From: an uncultured Spirochaetia bacterium
GTDB taxonomy: Bacteria > Spirochaetota > Spirochaetia > CAKZLE01
Length of the DNA stretch: 64,000 bases
NCBI GenBank assembly: GCA_937125225.1
Contig: CAKZLE010000020.1
Location: 248,001-312,000, forward strand
Direction: 5' to 3'
How positions within the stretch are numbered: the first letter of the stretch is position 1; each line of letters opens with the position of its first letter. This document shows, piece by piece, positions 10,094-20,355 of this stretch. Below the pieces are notes generated by a model, which saw nothing but the letters and a program-made list of their open reading frames with translations, was not told the origin of the DNA and ran no database searches. The position numbers were made by a program, and so were the translations under genes.

Positions 10094-12685
10094 ATATTCC
10101 CCACGGATGTGGGGATCAACCGAACATCTTACCCTTATAGGTCGGATCGTCTGGATATTCCCCACGGATGTGGGGATCAACCGGCCACCGTGGCAGCGCT
10201 CAAGACCGACGACCCATATTCCCCACGGATGTGGGGATCAACCGTACGAAGAGGGGCGGGAGATCGAGAACATACGATATTCCCCACGGATGTGGGGATC
10301 AACCGTCTATGACTGGGGCGATGACATTCCATTCTAGATATTCCCCACGGATGTGGGGATCAACCGTAGAATTTAAGAGGGGTGATATTGTTAGTTATAT
10401 ATTCCCCACGGATGTGGGGATCAACCGTTCCGAGATTTGAGAGACCTGACTCTCTATTGATATTCCCCACGGATGTGGGGATCAACCGTGGCGAGACACA
10501 CAACATTAGATGTGATAACAAATATTCCCCACGGATGTGGGGATCAACCGGCTGTAATGATTACAGTTGTTAGTCATGTATTATATTCCCCACGGATGTG
10601 GGGATCAACCGTATACATCGACTTGCCTAGAATCCATCCCTGAATATTCCCCACGGATGTAGGGATCAACCGAACAGGAGGTTCTCAGTGTAGGGTTTGT
10701 AGGTATATTCCCCACGGATGTGGGGATCAACCGTCTCGTAATTGCCACTACCTGAGTGATATGTTATATTCCCCACGGATGTGGGGATCAACCGGTTTGG
10801 GTAGTAGGTAACATAGACCTGTTTAGATATTCCCCACGGATGTGGGGATCAACCGTGAACACCATACGGAGTTGCTAGTTTCCGACAATATTCCCCACGG
10901 ATGTGGGGATCAACCGTTCCTATCGAGTTTTCCGACAGCCTGGGCAACATATTCCCCACGGATGTGGGGATCAACCGCATTAGGGATTGATACTTTTTTC
11001 AACTTCTTTATATTCCCCACGGATGTGGGGATCAACCGCTTGGTAAGTGGGATATAAACTGTTATGAAAAATATTCCCCACGGATGTGGGGATCAACCAC
11101 TCCTCGACAAGAACGGTAAGAGATGGTTTGAATATTCCCCACGGATGTGGGGATCAACCGAATCTTCTCGTAGTACTCATCACTACTGGGTTATATTCCC
11201 CACGGATGTGGGGATCAACCGTGATGAAACGAACGTTGCAGGAATGGGCTGATATATTCCCCACGGATGTGGGGATCAACCGGTGGACATAGCTTGTGGG
11301 TCGAGGAGGACGGAATATTCCCCACGGATGTGGGGATCAACCGAACGACAGACACACCCAATAGAATGAGTGGTAATATTCCCCACGGATGTGGGGATCA
11401 ACCGGCTGCATGATCCTGACACTGTACGTTGTACGGATATGCCCCACGGATGTGGGGATCAACCGTGGTGTGGTAAAACCGAATCTTGTATTGATCAATA
11501 TTCCCCACGGATGTGGGGATCAACCGACGGTGGAGAAAGAGCACTATCCCTCCTCGCCATATTCCCCACGGATGTGGGGATCAACCGAGGTGGGGCGAGT
11601 CATTAAATGGGTTAAGCGTATATTCCCCACGGATGTGGGGATCAACCGACATCCCGAGCCATACCTGTAAGATATGCGACATATTCCCCACGGATGTGGG
11701 GATCAACCGATAGTTCTAAAAAATCGTCTCCTCTATCAGGTATATTCCCCACGGATGTGGGGATCAACCGAAATCAAAGATATCGTACAATTGTGTAGGG
11801 ATATATTCCCCACGGATGTGGGGATCAACCGTCATCATCACTAGATACGTCTGCTGTTCCTGAATATTCCCCACGGATGTGGGGATCAACCGCTTATTAT
11901 CATGGTCAATATATGCATACGATTATATTCCCCACGGATGTGGGGATCAACCGGTTTGCATATACATAGCCCCCACACCAAGGAAATATTCCCCACGGAT
12001 GTGGGGATCAACCGGAGACAAAGACAATGACTAAGACAATCAAATCATATTCCCCACGGATGTGGGGATCAACCGAATATCAGTGATACTATGGAATACA
12101 TTATTACATATTCCCCACGGATGTGGGGATCAACCGGATTATTTTCTCCTCCAGCTTTCGCCCTTCAAATATTCCCCACGGATGTGGGGATCAACCGTAT
12201 CAAGGTATCAGAGTACGAGTATAGTACCTATATTCCCCACGGATGTGGGGATCAACCGGGTGATGTGTTGGTGAGGAACAAGAATATAAAATATTCCCCA
12301 CGGATGTGGGGATCAACCGAGTGGTTCTAAGACGAGGGTTCAATTCCCTCCATATTCCCCACGGATGTGGGGATCAACCGGGTTATTGAGTATAAACCTG
12401 AAAAAGGATGCTATATTCCCCACGGATGTGGGGATCAACCGACTTTAACGAGAAGCTCCTCTGGGTCATTCTTATATTCCCCACGGATGTGGGGATCAAC
12501 CGCTGTGAATGTGTTGTTTACCGTATACTCGTCTATATTCCCCACGGATGTGGGGATCAACCGGGTGAATTCATGGCAAGAAATTATGAGAATAAATATT
12601 CCCCACGGATGTGGGGATCAACCGCTCGTAAGGAGAGTTCGGCTCCCTTTCGTTGCATTTTCCTCACAGGTGTGGGGATTAACAT
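10094..12685 (+). CRISPR. Type I-E CRISPR array, 42 good repeats plus one decayed terminal repeat, 42 spacers
   Basis: The 29-bp repeat starts ATATTCCCCACGG and ends ATGTGGGGATCAACCG. It folds as CCCCAC (repeat positions 6-11) with GTGGGG (16-21), and Cas6e cleavage would leave the 8-nt handle ATCAACCG. The period is 61 bases with 32-bp spacers; the spacer at 10489-10521 is 33 bp. Repeats run from 10094 to 12624. A final degenerate copy at 12657-12685 matches 22 of 29 positions and marks the leader-distal end. Single variants are at 10644 (G18 to A), 11071 (G29 to A) and 11437 (T5 to G). I saw no duplicated spacers. Short ORFs across this stretch, repeating a PTDVGINR-like motif, are artefacts of the repeats. 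Confidence 0.98.
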
Positions 12686-12810
12686 TTTTACCCTTAAATA
12701 CTTCATTATTGGCCATCTCATCCTTGAGTATGATTGCATAACAAGTGTTAACAGGTTATTAATTGATTAAGAACGATACGTAAAAAGCAAAGAAATCATG
12801 GAGTAGGTCA

Positions 12811-13011
12811 ATGTTGAATCAAAAAATCAAACAATATCATAAAGCATTTCCTGACGCTCCTATTCTGATCTTCGGTCTTGGTAGTTCCTACATACCGGAG
12901 GAGGTCAAGATCCGTCTTATTGACAAGGCTCTGCGTCTGAGATGCCCGATATGCAATTTTGATCTTTTAAGTGAGGAGAGGTTCGAAGAATTCGAGCTTA
13001 GTAACTCATAG
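12811..13011 (+). CDS. Small hypothetical protein with single CPIC motif
   Basis: A 66-residue ORF lies between the array and the serine dehydratase. GGAG at 12800-12803 is 7 bases before ATG 12811. The sequence is charged and probably globular, without signal peptide or membrane span. It contains one Cys-Pro-x-Cys pair (RCPICNF) near residues 44-48, followed by an acidic C-terminus. One CxxC pair could form half of a zinc site in a dimer. I do not recognise the family. There is no sign that it belongs to the CRISPR system other than position. Confidence 0.55.
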   Translation: MLNQKIKQYHKAFPDAPILIFGLGSSYIPEEVKIRLIDKALRLRCPICNFDLLSEERFEEFELSNS

Positions 13012-13069
13012 AACTGCACTCATGGGGATTTCTCTTTTCAAATCTTACCTATAGTTATAGTATTGTCTC

Positions 13070-14263
13070 ATGGAATCAATCAAAGATATCTACAGAATCG
13101 GTTATGGTCCCTCTAGTAGTCACACGATGGGGCCAAGAAAGGCTATGGAATTATTCACCCTGAAGCATGGGAGAGCCAGGTCTCTGAGAGTTACCCTCTA
13201 TGGAGCCCTCGCTGCTACCGGACGGGGCCATAGGACAGATGTTGCCCTTATCGAGGAGGCCGCAAGATCCCACCTTGATTGTGAGGTTCTCTGGGAGCCT
13301 GAGACTATATTGGAGAGACACCCTAACGCTCTGATGATCGAAGCACTAGAGGAGAATGGGAAGATCTTCTGTGCTGAGAAATACTACAGTGTGGGAGGAG
13401 GTAAGATCGTACATGAAGATGAGTCCGTATCTGAGGATCATATCTATCCCCATACGAATCTAAAAGATATCCTGCAGTGGTGTCTAGAGAATGGGCGACC
13501 TCTCTGGGAGTATACTGTACTCCACGAATCAGATGATCTCATGGAATACCTCAAAGAGGTATGGGAGGTGATGAAAGCCTCAATAAGATCAGGTCTCGAT
13601 CATGAGGGGGTACTACCCGGAGGGTTGAACCTGACAAGAAAAGCTGCCGGTTATTTTGCCAAGGCGATGCATCTGAGCGGACCAATCGGGAAACGATCTA
13701 GAGTCTATGCCTATGCATTAGCAGTATCTGAGGAGAATGCAAGTGGGGGGCGAATCGTCACTGCTCCAACCTGCGGTTCCTGCGGGGTCGTACCTGCAGT
13801 CCTGATGTATCAGAAAGAGGTCTATAAGATAACAGAGAACAGGATATTAAGAGCCCTCGCAACCTCAGGGCTCATCGGGGCACTCGTTAAAGAGAATGCG
13901 TCTATCTCAGGTGCAGAAGTAGGGTGTCAGGGGGAGATCGGGACAGCCTGTGCCATGGCCTCCGGTGCGAGTACCCAATTGATGGGAGGGACGAACTACC
14001 AGATTGAATATGCTGCAGAGATGGGACTAGAACACCATCTTGGCCTCACCTGTGATCCTATAGGTGGTCTCGTACAGATTCCCTGTATCGAACGAAATGC
14101 TCTTGCATCAGCTCGAGCTTTAAACCATATGAACTACAGTCTCCTCTCCGATGGTAGACATCGGATCTCCTTTGATGAGGTGGTTTCAGTCATGAATGAG
14201 ACCGGAAAAGCACTTCCATCATTGTATCGTGAGACCTCTGGTGGAGGATTGGCGAAACTATGA
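13070..14263 (+). CDS. sdaA: L-serine dehydratase (iron-sulfur dependent, single chain)
   Basis: Converts L-serine to pyruvate and ammonia in the cytoplasm. The N-terminal part has the GPSSSHTMGPRKAM signature of the beta domain. The C-terminal part carries the [4Fe-4S]-ligand cysteines in APTCGSCG, EVGCQGEIG and the LTCDPIGG/IPCIERN region. At 397 aa it is slightly short but has both domains in one chain. There is no Shine-Dalgarno before ATG 13070. Two overlapping TATAGT -10-like boxes end at 13055 and 13061, so the message may be leaderless. It overlaps the next gene by 4 bases (ATGA), implying coupled translation with the alpha-galactosidase. Confidence 0.93.
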   Translation: MESIKDIYRIGYGPSSSHTMGPRKAMELFTLKHGRARSLRVTLYGALAATGRGHRTDVALIEEAARSHLDCEVLWEPETILERHPNALMIEALEENGKIFCAEKYYSVGGGKIVHEDESVSEDHIYPHTNLKDILQWCLENGRPLWEYTVLHESDDLMEYLKEVWEVMKASIRSGLDHEGVLPGGLNLTRKAAGYFAKAMHLSGPIGKRSRVYAYALAVSEENASGGRIVTAPTCGSCGVVPAVLMYQKEVYKITENRILRALATSGLIGALVKENASISGAEVGCQGEIGTACAMASGASTQLMGGTNYQIEYAAEMGLEHHLGLTCDPIGGLVQIPCIERNALASARALNHMNYSLLSDGRHRISFDEVVSVMNETGKALPSLYRETSGGGLAKL

Positions 14264-16401
14264 TCATCCTAGATACTCATAAAGACATTCTCCATCTGCA
14301 GACAGAACATATATCCCTGATCTATCGTATCGTTTCTGGAAAGGCTTTAGTGCAGCTCTATTTCGGAGGGCGTATCACCGCCTATGCACCCGAATTAGCC
14401 TACGAATCAGAAGAACTCTATACAACTTTTGGTAGTGGAAACAGAAGACGAGCAGCTTTGCAGGTACTAGAACTAGGTAGCGGAGATTCACTAGGATTAC
14501 GACTGACTTTTAAGGATTGTGAAATCCTCGATGGTTCCATAGTCCATATCACTCAGGTCGATGAACCCTCAGGTGTAGAGGTGGTTCACCATATACGTTT
14601 ATTACCCGATGAGGATATCATCGAGATGAGTAGTAGTGTGAAGAACAGTTCGGATAGAGAACTCCTTCTCACTCGAGCTACTGCAGCGGTCTTGCAGGTT
14701 GATTGGAAGACTATGACAAAGAGTTCCTTCTCTGGAAGCTGGGCACAGGAGATGTGCCTTGATGAACAGCTATTAGCAGCAGGGATCCATATTACTGGAG
14801 AGAATTGCGGGGTAAGGACTACTCGATACAGGAACTCTTCGATGATCTTCTCTAAAGGTGATCATGCAGCCTCTGAGGACTCAGGAACCTGTCTGGGATT
14901 GAGTTATGACTGGTCAGGGAACTGGGCAGTTGTCTCTGACATTGATAGGACCGGTGTATCGAGGATTCTCATAGGTGAGCATCCCGAGACAGCCTATAGA
15001 GTCCTTTTACCCCAAGAGGGTTGGCACTCCCCTGTGATGAGAGCCACCTATAGTGAGACGGGAATGGGGACTATGACCCGCAGATTCCATCATTGGGCAC
15101 GAAATGCAGGTATTCGTGATGGGTTGTGGCAGAGACCGGTAGTATTGAACAGCTGGGAAGCTGCCTATTTCGACTTTGACCAAGAGAGAATCATAGATAT
15201 GATAGAGGGTGCTGCTGATCTTGGTGTCGAACTCTTCGTCCTTGATGATGGTTGGTTCGGTGAGAGGTTCCCCCGTGATGATGATTCAAGAGGGCTTGGT
15301 GATTGGGTAGTGAATCGCAAGAAGCTCCCTGATGGACTTGAGAGACTCATCGAGACCTGCAGAAACCGTGGTATAGCCTTTGGTCTTTGGATCGAACCGG
15401 AGATGGTCAACCCTGAAAGTGAACTATTTAGGGAGCACCCAGACTGGATCATCTGTGATCGGGTGGAGACTGCGATTCAGGAGCGCCATCAGTATATCCT
15501 GGATCTGTCAAAAGTTAAGGTGAGGGATTGGATCATCAAGACCCTCGATGACCTACTGAACTCTGTTGATGGGATCTCCTATATCAAGTGGGACTGTAAT
15601 AGACAGGTACATGATCACTCAGGCTCCTTCTCTTTGTATGATGATTATGTGAAGAACTATTATGAGATCCTCAAGTTCCTTCAGAGAACCCATCCCCAGT
15701 TGATGATCCAGAACTGTGCCTCCGGTGGTGGCAGGGTCGATTATGGAGCACTTTCTTTGACACATGAATTCTGGGCTAGTGATAACACCGATGCGATCCA
15801 GAGGATCTTCATCCAATGGGGGAGTAGTTATTTCTTCCCTCCTGCCTATACTGCGGCACATATATCTTCAGAGAAGAATCATATCACAGGAAGGACGATA
15901 CCCTTGAAATTCCGTTGTGATGTGGCCTTTAGCTGTAGATTGGGTCTAGAGCTCTCATTAGAGAGTGTCACCAAGAGTACAAAAGATTTCCTTTCGAAGG
16001 TCATCTCCTCCTATAAGAGTGTGAGACATATCATAGAGAGGGGAGACTTGTATCGTTTGAGATCTCCCTATAGAGGTGACTATGCCTCTATCCTCTATAT
16101 CAGCGAAACGGGTGAGCAGGCTCTTCTGTTCATCTGGCAGCTTACCTATCAGTTCGGTAGACGACATGAGCCTCTCATGCTGAACGGACTGGATAAGAAC
16201 AACCAATATAGCTTCACTGAGTTGAATAAGGTACCGGCAGACCTTCATATGATGAACCCATCACTCAAGGTCTCCTTAGATGGAGAAGAACTCTCAGGGG
16301 AGCAATGTATGAGTATTGGGCTACCCATGAACTTCTCTCATGAATTTGAGAGTCATGTGTACCTGCTTACAAAGAAAACAGCTGATTCTCTCGGTTTTTA
16401 A
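14260..16401 (+). CDS. Alpha-galactosidase, glycoside hydrolase family 36
   Basis: A cytoplasmic enzyme with no signal peptide that should release terminal alpha-galactose from melibiose/raffinose-type sugars. The GH36 catalytic region is intact: LDDGWFGERF, the WIEPEMVNP segment, the nucleophile Asp445 in YIKWDCNR, and the acid/base Asp508 in WASDNTDA. Length is 713 aa, normal for bacterial GH36 with an N-terminal beta-sandwich. It starts inside the stop of the serine dehydratase gene, and a hairpin follows its stop. No sugar transporter lies next to it. Confidence 0.93.
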   Translation: MIILDTHKDILHLQTEHISLIYRIVSGKALVQLYFGGRITAYAPELAYESEELYTTFGSGNRRRAALQVLELGSGDSLGLRLTFKDCEILDGSIVHITQVDEPSGVEVVHHIRLLPDEDIIEMSSSVKNSSDRELLLTRATAAVLQVDWKTMTKSSFSGSWAQEMCLDEQLLAAGIHITGENCGVRTTRYRNSSMIFSKGDHAASEDSGTCLGLSYDWSGNWAVVSDIDRTGVSRILIGEHPETAYRVLLPQEGWHSPVMRATYSETGMGTMTRRFHHWARNAGIRDGLWQRPVVLNSWEAAYFDFDQERIIDMIEGAADLGVELFVLDDGWFGERFPRDDDSRGLGDWVVNRKKLPDGLERLIETCRNRGIAFGLWIEPEMVNPESELFREHPDWIICDRVETAIQERHQYILDLSKVKVRDWIIKTLDDLLNSVDGISYIKWDCNRQVHDHSGSFSLYDDYVKNYYEILKFLQRTHPQLMIQNCASGGGRVDYGALSLTHEFWASDNTDAIQRIFIQWGSSYFFPPAYTAAHISSEKNHITGRTIPLKFRCDVAFSCRLGLELSLESVTKSTKDFLSKVISSYKSVRHIIERGDLYRLRSPYRGDYASILYISETGEQALLFIWQLTYQFGRRHEPLMLNGLDKNNQYSFTELNKVPADLHMMNPSLKVSLDGEELSGEQCMSIGLPMNFSHEFESHVYLLTKKTADSLGF

Positions 16402-16410
16402 CCTTTTTGG

Positions 16411-16440
16411 AGGGGGCGACCATAAATGCCCCCTTGACTT
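16411..16440 (+). terminator. Probable terminator after alpha-galactosidase
   Basis: The 7-bp stem AGGGGGC (16411-16417) / GCCCCCT (16428-16434) has a 10-base loop and is followed by a short, imperfect T run (TGACTTTT). It lies 9 bases after the stop. The stem is strong but the T tract weak. Confidence 0.55.
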
Positions 16441-16559
16441 TTCAATTCATTGATAGTTACAAATAGAGGCATCACGGTTGAATAAATATAGGACTTACCA
16501 CTATATTGAACAATATCGCATAAAGAATTCGGCATTTCTGAACGGATCAAGGGAGCATC

Positions 16560-19109
16560 ATGGCACATAAAGTACTGGTTATTGTTGAGTCACCGACTAA
16601 AGCAAAGACCATAAAGAAATTCTTACCCTCCGGGTATGTAGTCGAGGCAAGTGTAGGTCATATCAGAGACCTCCCTCAGACTGCTACAGAGATACCTAAG
16701 TCATATAAAGATAAAGAATGGTCCCGGCTTGGGATCAATGTTCAAGAGGAGTTCGCTCCTCTATATGTCACACCGAAAGGTAAGGGCAAGGTCATCAGGG
16801 AATTGAAGGCAAAACTCAAAGGGGTCGATGAACTACTTCTCGCGACTGATGAGGACCGAGAAGGTGAGAGTATCTCCTGGCACCTGGTCAATGTCTTGAA
16901 ACCTAAGGTCCCATATAAGAGAATGGTCTTCCATGAAATAACGAAGAAGGCTATCCATCACGCACTGGAGACCGGACGTGAGATAGATATGGATCTTGTA
17001 AATGCTCAGGAGACACGAAGGATCCTTGATCGACTCTTCGGTTATACCATCTCTCCTCTATTATGGAAGAAGATAGCCTTCGGACTCTCTGCAGGAAGAG
17101 TGCAGTCACCGGGACTGCGATTGATCGTAGAGAGGGAGCGAGAGCGTATACTCTTCTCTTCTTCTGAGTATTGGGACCTGAAGGGGACGCTCAATGTTCC
17201 GGGCGATGAACACAACTTTGATGCTAAATTGGATAGTATCGGTGGTAAACGAGTCGCAGGTAGTAAGGACTTTCACTCGAAGACCGGTGCCTATATCGGT
17301 AAGAACTCCATAGTGATGGATAGGGACGGTGCACAGGCTCTTGTCGCTCGTCTAGAGGGTAAACCTTGGGAAGTGGCAAGCATAACAGAGAAGGAGAACA
17401 CCTCTCGACCTGCACCTCCGTTCATTACCTCTACGCTACAACAAGAGGCAAATAGAAAATTGAAGATGTCTGCACGGGAGACTATGCGGGCAGCTCAGAG
17501 ATTATATGAGAATGGTCTGATCACCTACATGAGAACAGACTCCACCACCTTGAGTACTGATGGTATCGCATCAGCTCGGGCTGCGATCAGCAGACTCTAT
17601 GGAGATAAGTATCTCGCAAAGAGTCCAAGACAGTATACGAAGAAGAGCAAGGGAGCTCAGGAGGCCCATGAGGCTATAAGACCTTCTGGTGATGTCTTCA
17701 AGACTCCTGAAGAGGCCGGTCTATCCGGTCGAGAACTCTCCCTATATAAGCTGATCTGGAAGAGGACTCTGGCCTCTCAGATGGCAGAGGCGAAGAAAGC
17801 TTCGACAAAGGCTGTCTTCACTGTCGAGGATGCACAATTCTCAGCGACCGGAACAAGGATCATCTTTCCCGGGTTCATCAGAGCCTATGTTGAAGGTAGT
17901 GATGACCCTGAGGTTCGATTGGCAAACTCTGAGAGTTATCTCCCGGAATTGGCCGAGGGTGCTAAACTGACCCCCACAAGACTCGATCCTATCAGCCATC
18001 AGACGAAGGCTCCTGCCCGTTTCACTGATGCCTCGTTAGTAAAAGAGCTTGAGAAGTTAGGGATCGGAAGACCATCGACCTATGCATCGATCATCAATAC
18101 CCTCAATGAACGTGGATATATTAGGAAACAGGGCACTATCATCACCCCTACCTTTATCGGTTTTGGAGTGATACAGCTGCTTGAGAAGAACTTCATCGAT
18201 CTCATCGATTATAGTTTCACTTCAGATATGGAGAATACCCTCGACAGTATAGCTCTTGGAGAGGTTGAGCGACTCACCTATCTTCAGGACTTCTATCTTG
18301 GAAAGAAGGGGTTGCAGGCAACAGTAGAAGATAGAGCATCTCTTATCAAGCCTGATGAGGCAAGGACGATCTCCCTGCCTCAGATCAAGGCAGTAGAAGG
18401 GGTGAAGATCGGCAAATATGGACCCTATATCCTCTGTAAGGCAGAAGATTGTGGTGAAGAGATCCATGCCTCTCTTCCAGAAGATGTAGCTCCCGCTGAT
18501 CTCACTGATGAAGAGATCCAGAGACTGATCACTATACAGAAAGAGGGACCTGAACCTATTGGTGAGGACCCAAAGACGGGGTTACCCGTCTATCTCCTCA
18601 GTGGACGTTATGGACCCTACTTCCAGCTTGGTGAGAAGAGTGATGAGAATCCAAAACCAAAACGGGCAAGCATTCCAAAAGGGGAGACTAGTGACAGTCT
18701 GAGTATGGAGACCATCTCCCTATTGATCCATCTTCCCCGGATCCTGGGTGACCACCCCGATTCCGGTAAAGAGGTCATTGCTAATAATGGTAGATTCGGA
18801 CCGTATGTAGGTCATGATGGAGAATTCCGCTCACTTAAGGCTACTGACAATCTCTATACCGTCACCCTTGAGAGAGCCCTCTCTATCCTTGCTGAACCGA
18901 AAGTCGGACGAGGGAAGGGAACGGTTCTTAAGAGTTTTGGAAAAGACAAGAAGGGTGTAGAGATCTCGATATACTCAGGGCGATATGGAGCCTATATCAA
19001 GTATGGCAAGAAGAATATCGGGCTACCTAAAGAGTACAAAGAGAATAATGGCTATGAATCCCTAGATATGGCTAAAATCGAAGAGATCATCAAGAATTCA
19101 GGAAAATAA
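16560..19109 (+). CDS. topA: DNA topoisomerase I
   Basis: Relaxes negatively supercoiled DNA. The N-terminal Toprim domain shows VIVESPTKAKTIKKFL and the acidic TDEDREGE. The nicking tyrosine is Tyr323 in LITYMRTDST. The C-terminal third carries a series of GRYGPYF/GRFGPYV/GRYGAYIKYG repeats, the topoisomerase C-terminal repeat domain. I see no four-cysteine zinc fingers of the E. coli type. Length is 849 aa. ATG 16560 follows AGGGAGCATC. It stands alone, with 158 bases upstream and a convergent neighbour downstream. Confidence 0.96.
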   Translation: MAHKVLVIVESPTKAKTIKKFLPSGYVVEASVGHIRDLPQTATEIPKSYKDKEWSRLGINVQEEFAPLYVTPKGKGKVIRELKAKLKGVDELLLATDEDREGESISWHLVNVLKPKVPYKRMVFHEITKKAIHHALETGREIDMDLVNAQETRRILDRLFGYTISPLLWKKIAFGLSAGRVQSPGLRLIVERERERILFSSSEYWDLKGTLNVPGDEHNFDAKLDSIGGKRVAGSKDFHSKTGAYIGKNSIVMDRDGAQALVARLEGKPWEVASITEKENTSRPAPPFITSTLQQEANRKLKMSARETMRAAQRLYENGLITYMRTDSTTLSTDGIASARAAISRLYGDKYLAKSPRQYTKKSKGAQEAHEAIRPSGDVFKTPEEAGLSGRELSLYKLIWKRTLASQMAEAKKASTKAVFTVEDAQFSATGTRIIFPGFIRAYVEGSDDPEVRLANSESYLPELAEGAKLTPTRLDPISHQTKAPARFTDASLVKELEKLGIGRPSTYASIINTLNERGYIRKQGTIITPTFIGFGVIQLLEKNFIDLIDYSFTSDMENTLDSIALGEVERLTYLQDFYLGKKGLQATVEDRASLIKPDEARTISLPQIKAVEGVKIGKYGPYILCKAEDCGEEIHASLPEDVAPADLTDEEIQRLITIQKEGPEPIGEDPKTGLPVYLLSGRYGPYFQLGEKSDENPKPKRASIPKGETSDSLSMETISLLIHLPRILGDHPDSGKEVIANNGRFGPYVGHDGEFRSLKATDNLYTVTLERALSILAEPKVGRGKGTVLKSFGKDKKGVEISIYSGRYGAYIKYGKKNIGLPKEYKENNGYESLDMAKIEEIIKNSGK

Positions 19110-19174
19110 AGAACTGATATAATGTATGACTTGATAGATATGTTGATATAGATCATACCATATGGTTTACATAA

Positions 19175-19217
19175 AGAGCCGTGACATCTGAGTGTGTTTC
19201 ACCATGTCTAGGGCTCT
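19175..19217. terminator. Hairpin between convergent topA and glf
   Basis: AGAGCC (19175-19180) pairs with GGCTCT (19212-19217), and inside it GACAT (19183-19187) pairs with ATGTC (19204-19208). It sits in the 118-base gap between two convergent genes and could stop transcription from both sides. Only the minus-strand side has a few Ts after the stem, so this is a moderate call. Confidence 0.4.
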
Positions 19218-19227
19218 ATATATCTAT

Positions 19228-20337
19228 CTAGACACAATCTATTGATGCTATCTTATTTAGTGCAGCTTCAATAACTTGATCCATATTGTAATAGGTATAT
19301 TCTGCAAGTCTACCTATAAAGAGGAACTTCCCCTCTTTTTCAAGGTTTTCTACAAGTTCCATATACTTTTTCCTCATCTCTGTATTTTTCTCATCAGGGA
19401 CAATATAGTATGGCTCTCCTGTAGCTTTGGGGAATTCAAAACATAACGTTGTTTTATCTGATTTCTCGCCACTGAGTTTTTTGAATTCGGTTATCCTCGT
19501 CCAGTCATAGTCATTTGGGTAGTTCACGACTGCAGCTTGCTGGTATTCCTTAGTATCTAGAGTCTTGAATTCGAGCCTTAGGGACCGATATTCTAACTTC
19601 CCGAATTGGTAATCAAAGAATGCATCGAGTTCTCCTGTATAGATTGTCATACTTGGAGAAAAAGAATCTTTGACTTTGAAATAGTCTGTATTCAACATGA
19701 TTGAGATATTCTCATGGTTTAGCATTTCACCAACCATGCTGGTATATCCCTTAGAAGGTATACCTTGATACTGATCTGCAAAATACCTATCATCACGATT
19801 CGTTCTGACTGGGATTCGTTTTGCTAATTCTGCAGAAAGCTCTGAAGGGTCACGTTCCCATTGTTTCTTCGTGTAGTTCTCGAAGAATGTTGTGTACAGA
19901 GTCTCTCCGACTTGAGCTACGACTGCATCTCGAAAATTCTTTGGTGGCTCATTGAACGTAGATATCTCTACTTCATGTTTAAGAAATTCTTCGACTTCGT
20001 TGATTGTAAGTTCGACTCCAAATAATTGTGAGATGGTATCTCTATTAATGGGGAAGGGTAATAGTTGGCCATTGGCATAACTGAGTACCCTGTGTTGAAA
20101 ATAGATAAAGTCTGCATACTGTTTTACCCAGTTCCAGATTTCCTTATTCTTAGTATGAAAGATGTGAGGACCATAAGTATGGGTCGTAATACCAGCGTCA
20201 TTCTTATAATCATGACAGTGGCCAGCAATGTGGTCACTTCGCTCGATAACCATGACCTTATGACCTTTCTCAGCTAGAGTTCTTGCAGAGACTGCCCCTG
20301 CCAAACCTGCTCCAACTATTATATATTTGTAATTCAT
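19228..20337 (-). CDS. glf: UDP-galactopyranose mutase
   Basis: A flavoenzyme that interconverts UDP-galactopyranose and UDP-galactofuranose, the donor for galactofuranose-containing glycans. The N-terminus has the FAD-binding VGAGLAGAVSARTLAEKG motif, then HIAGHCHD and the GPHIFHT segment characteristic of Glf. Length is 369 aa. It is the second gene of a minus-strand pair: the glycosyltransferase stop lies 18 bases before its start. The pair suggests synthesis of a galactofuranose-containing lipid or surface polysaccharide. Confidence 0.95.
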   Translation of the reverse strand: MNYKYIIVGAGLAGAVSARTLAEKGHKVMVIERSDHIAGHCHDYKNDAGITTHTYGPHIFHTKNKEIWNWVKQYADFIYFQHRVLSYANGQLLPFPINRDTISQLFGVELTINEVEEFLKHEVEISTFNEPPKNFRDAVVAQVGETLYTTFFENYTKKQWERDPSELSAELAKRIPVRTNRDDRYFADQYQGIPSKGYTSMVGEMLNHENISIMLNTDYFKVKDSFSPSMTIYTGELDAFFDYQFGKLEYRSLRLEFKTLDTKEYQQAAVVNYPNDYDWTRITEFKKLSGEKSDKTTLCFEFPKATGEPYYIVPDEKNTEMRKKYMELVENLEKEGKFLFIGRLAEYTYYNMDQVIEAALNKIASIDCV

Positions 20338-20355
20338 TGCATTACCTCTTAATAT

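Noticed and set aside
10856-10948. Two neighbouring spacers sharing a short TTTCCGACA-like string
   Set aside because: The shared stretch is only about ten bases and could be chance; not evidence of a common protospacer.
10037-12770. Many overlapping short ORFs across the array encoding repeated PTDVGINR, IPHGCGDQP and YSPRMWGST motifs
   Set aside because: They are translations of the 29-bp CRISPR repeat in three frames; the 61-base period shifts frame every unit. No ribosome sites or real genes are present.
12686-12810. Duplicated tRNA-Gly end (attachment site) beyond the array
   Set aside because: No match to the tRNA 3' end was found in this interval, so the island is not shown to be an integrated element.
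15165-16248. Minus-strand ORFs opposite the alpha-galactosidase gene
   Set aside because: They have no family motifs and lie opposite a gene with intact GH36 catalytic residues.
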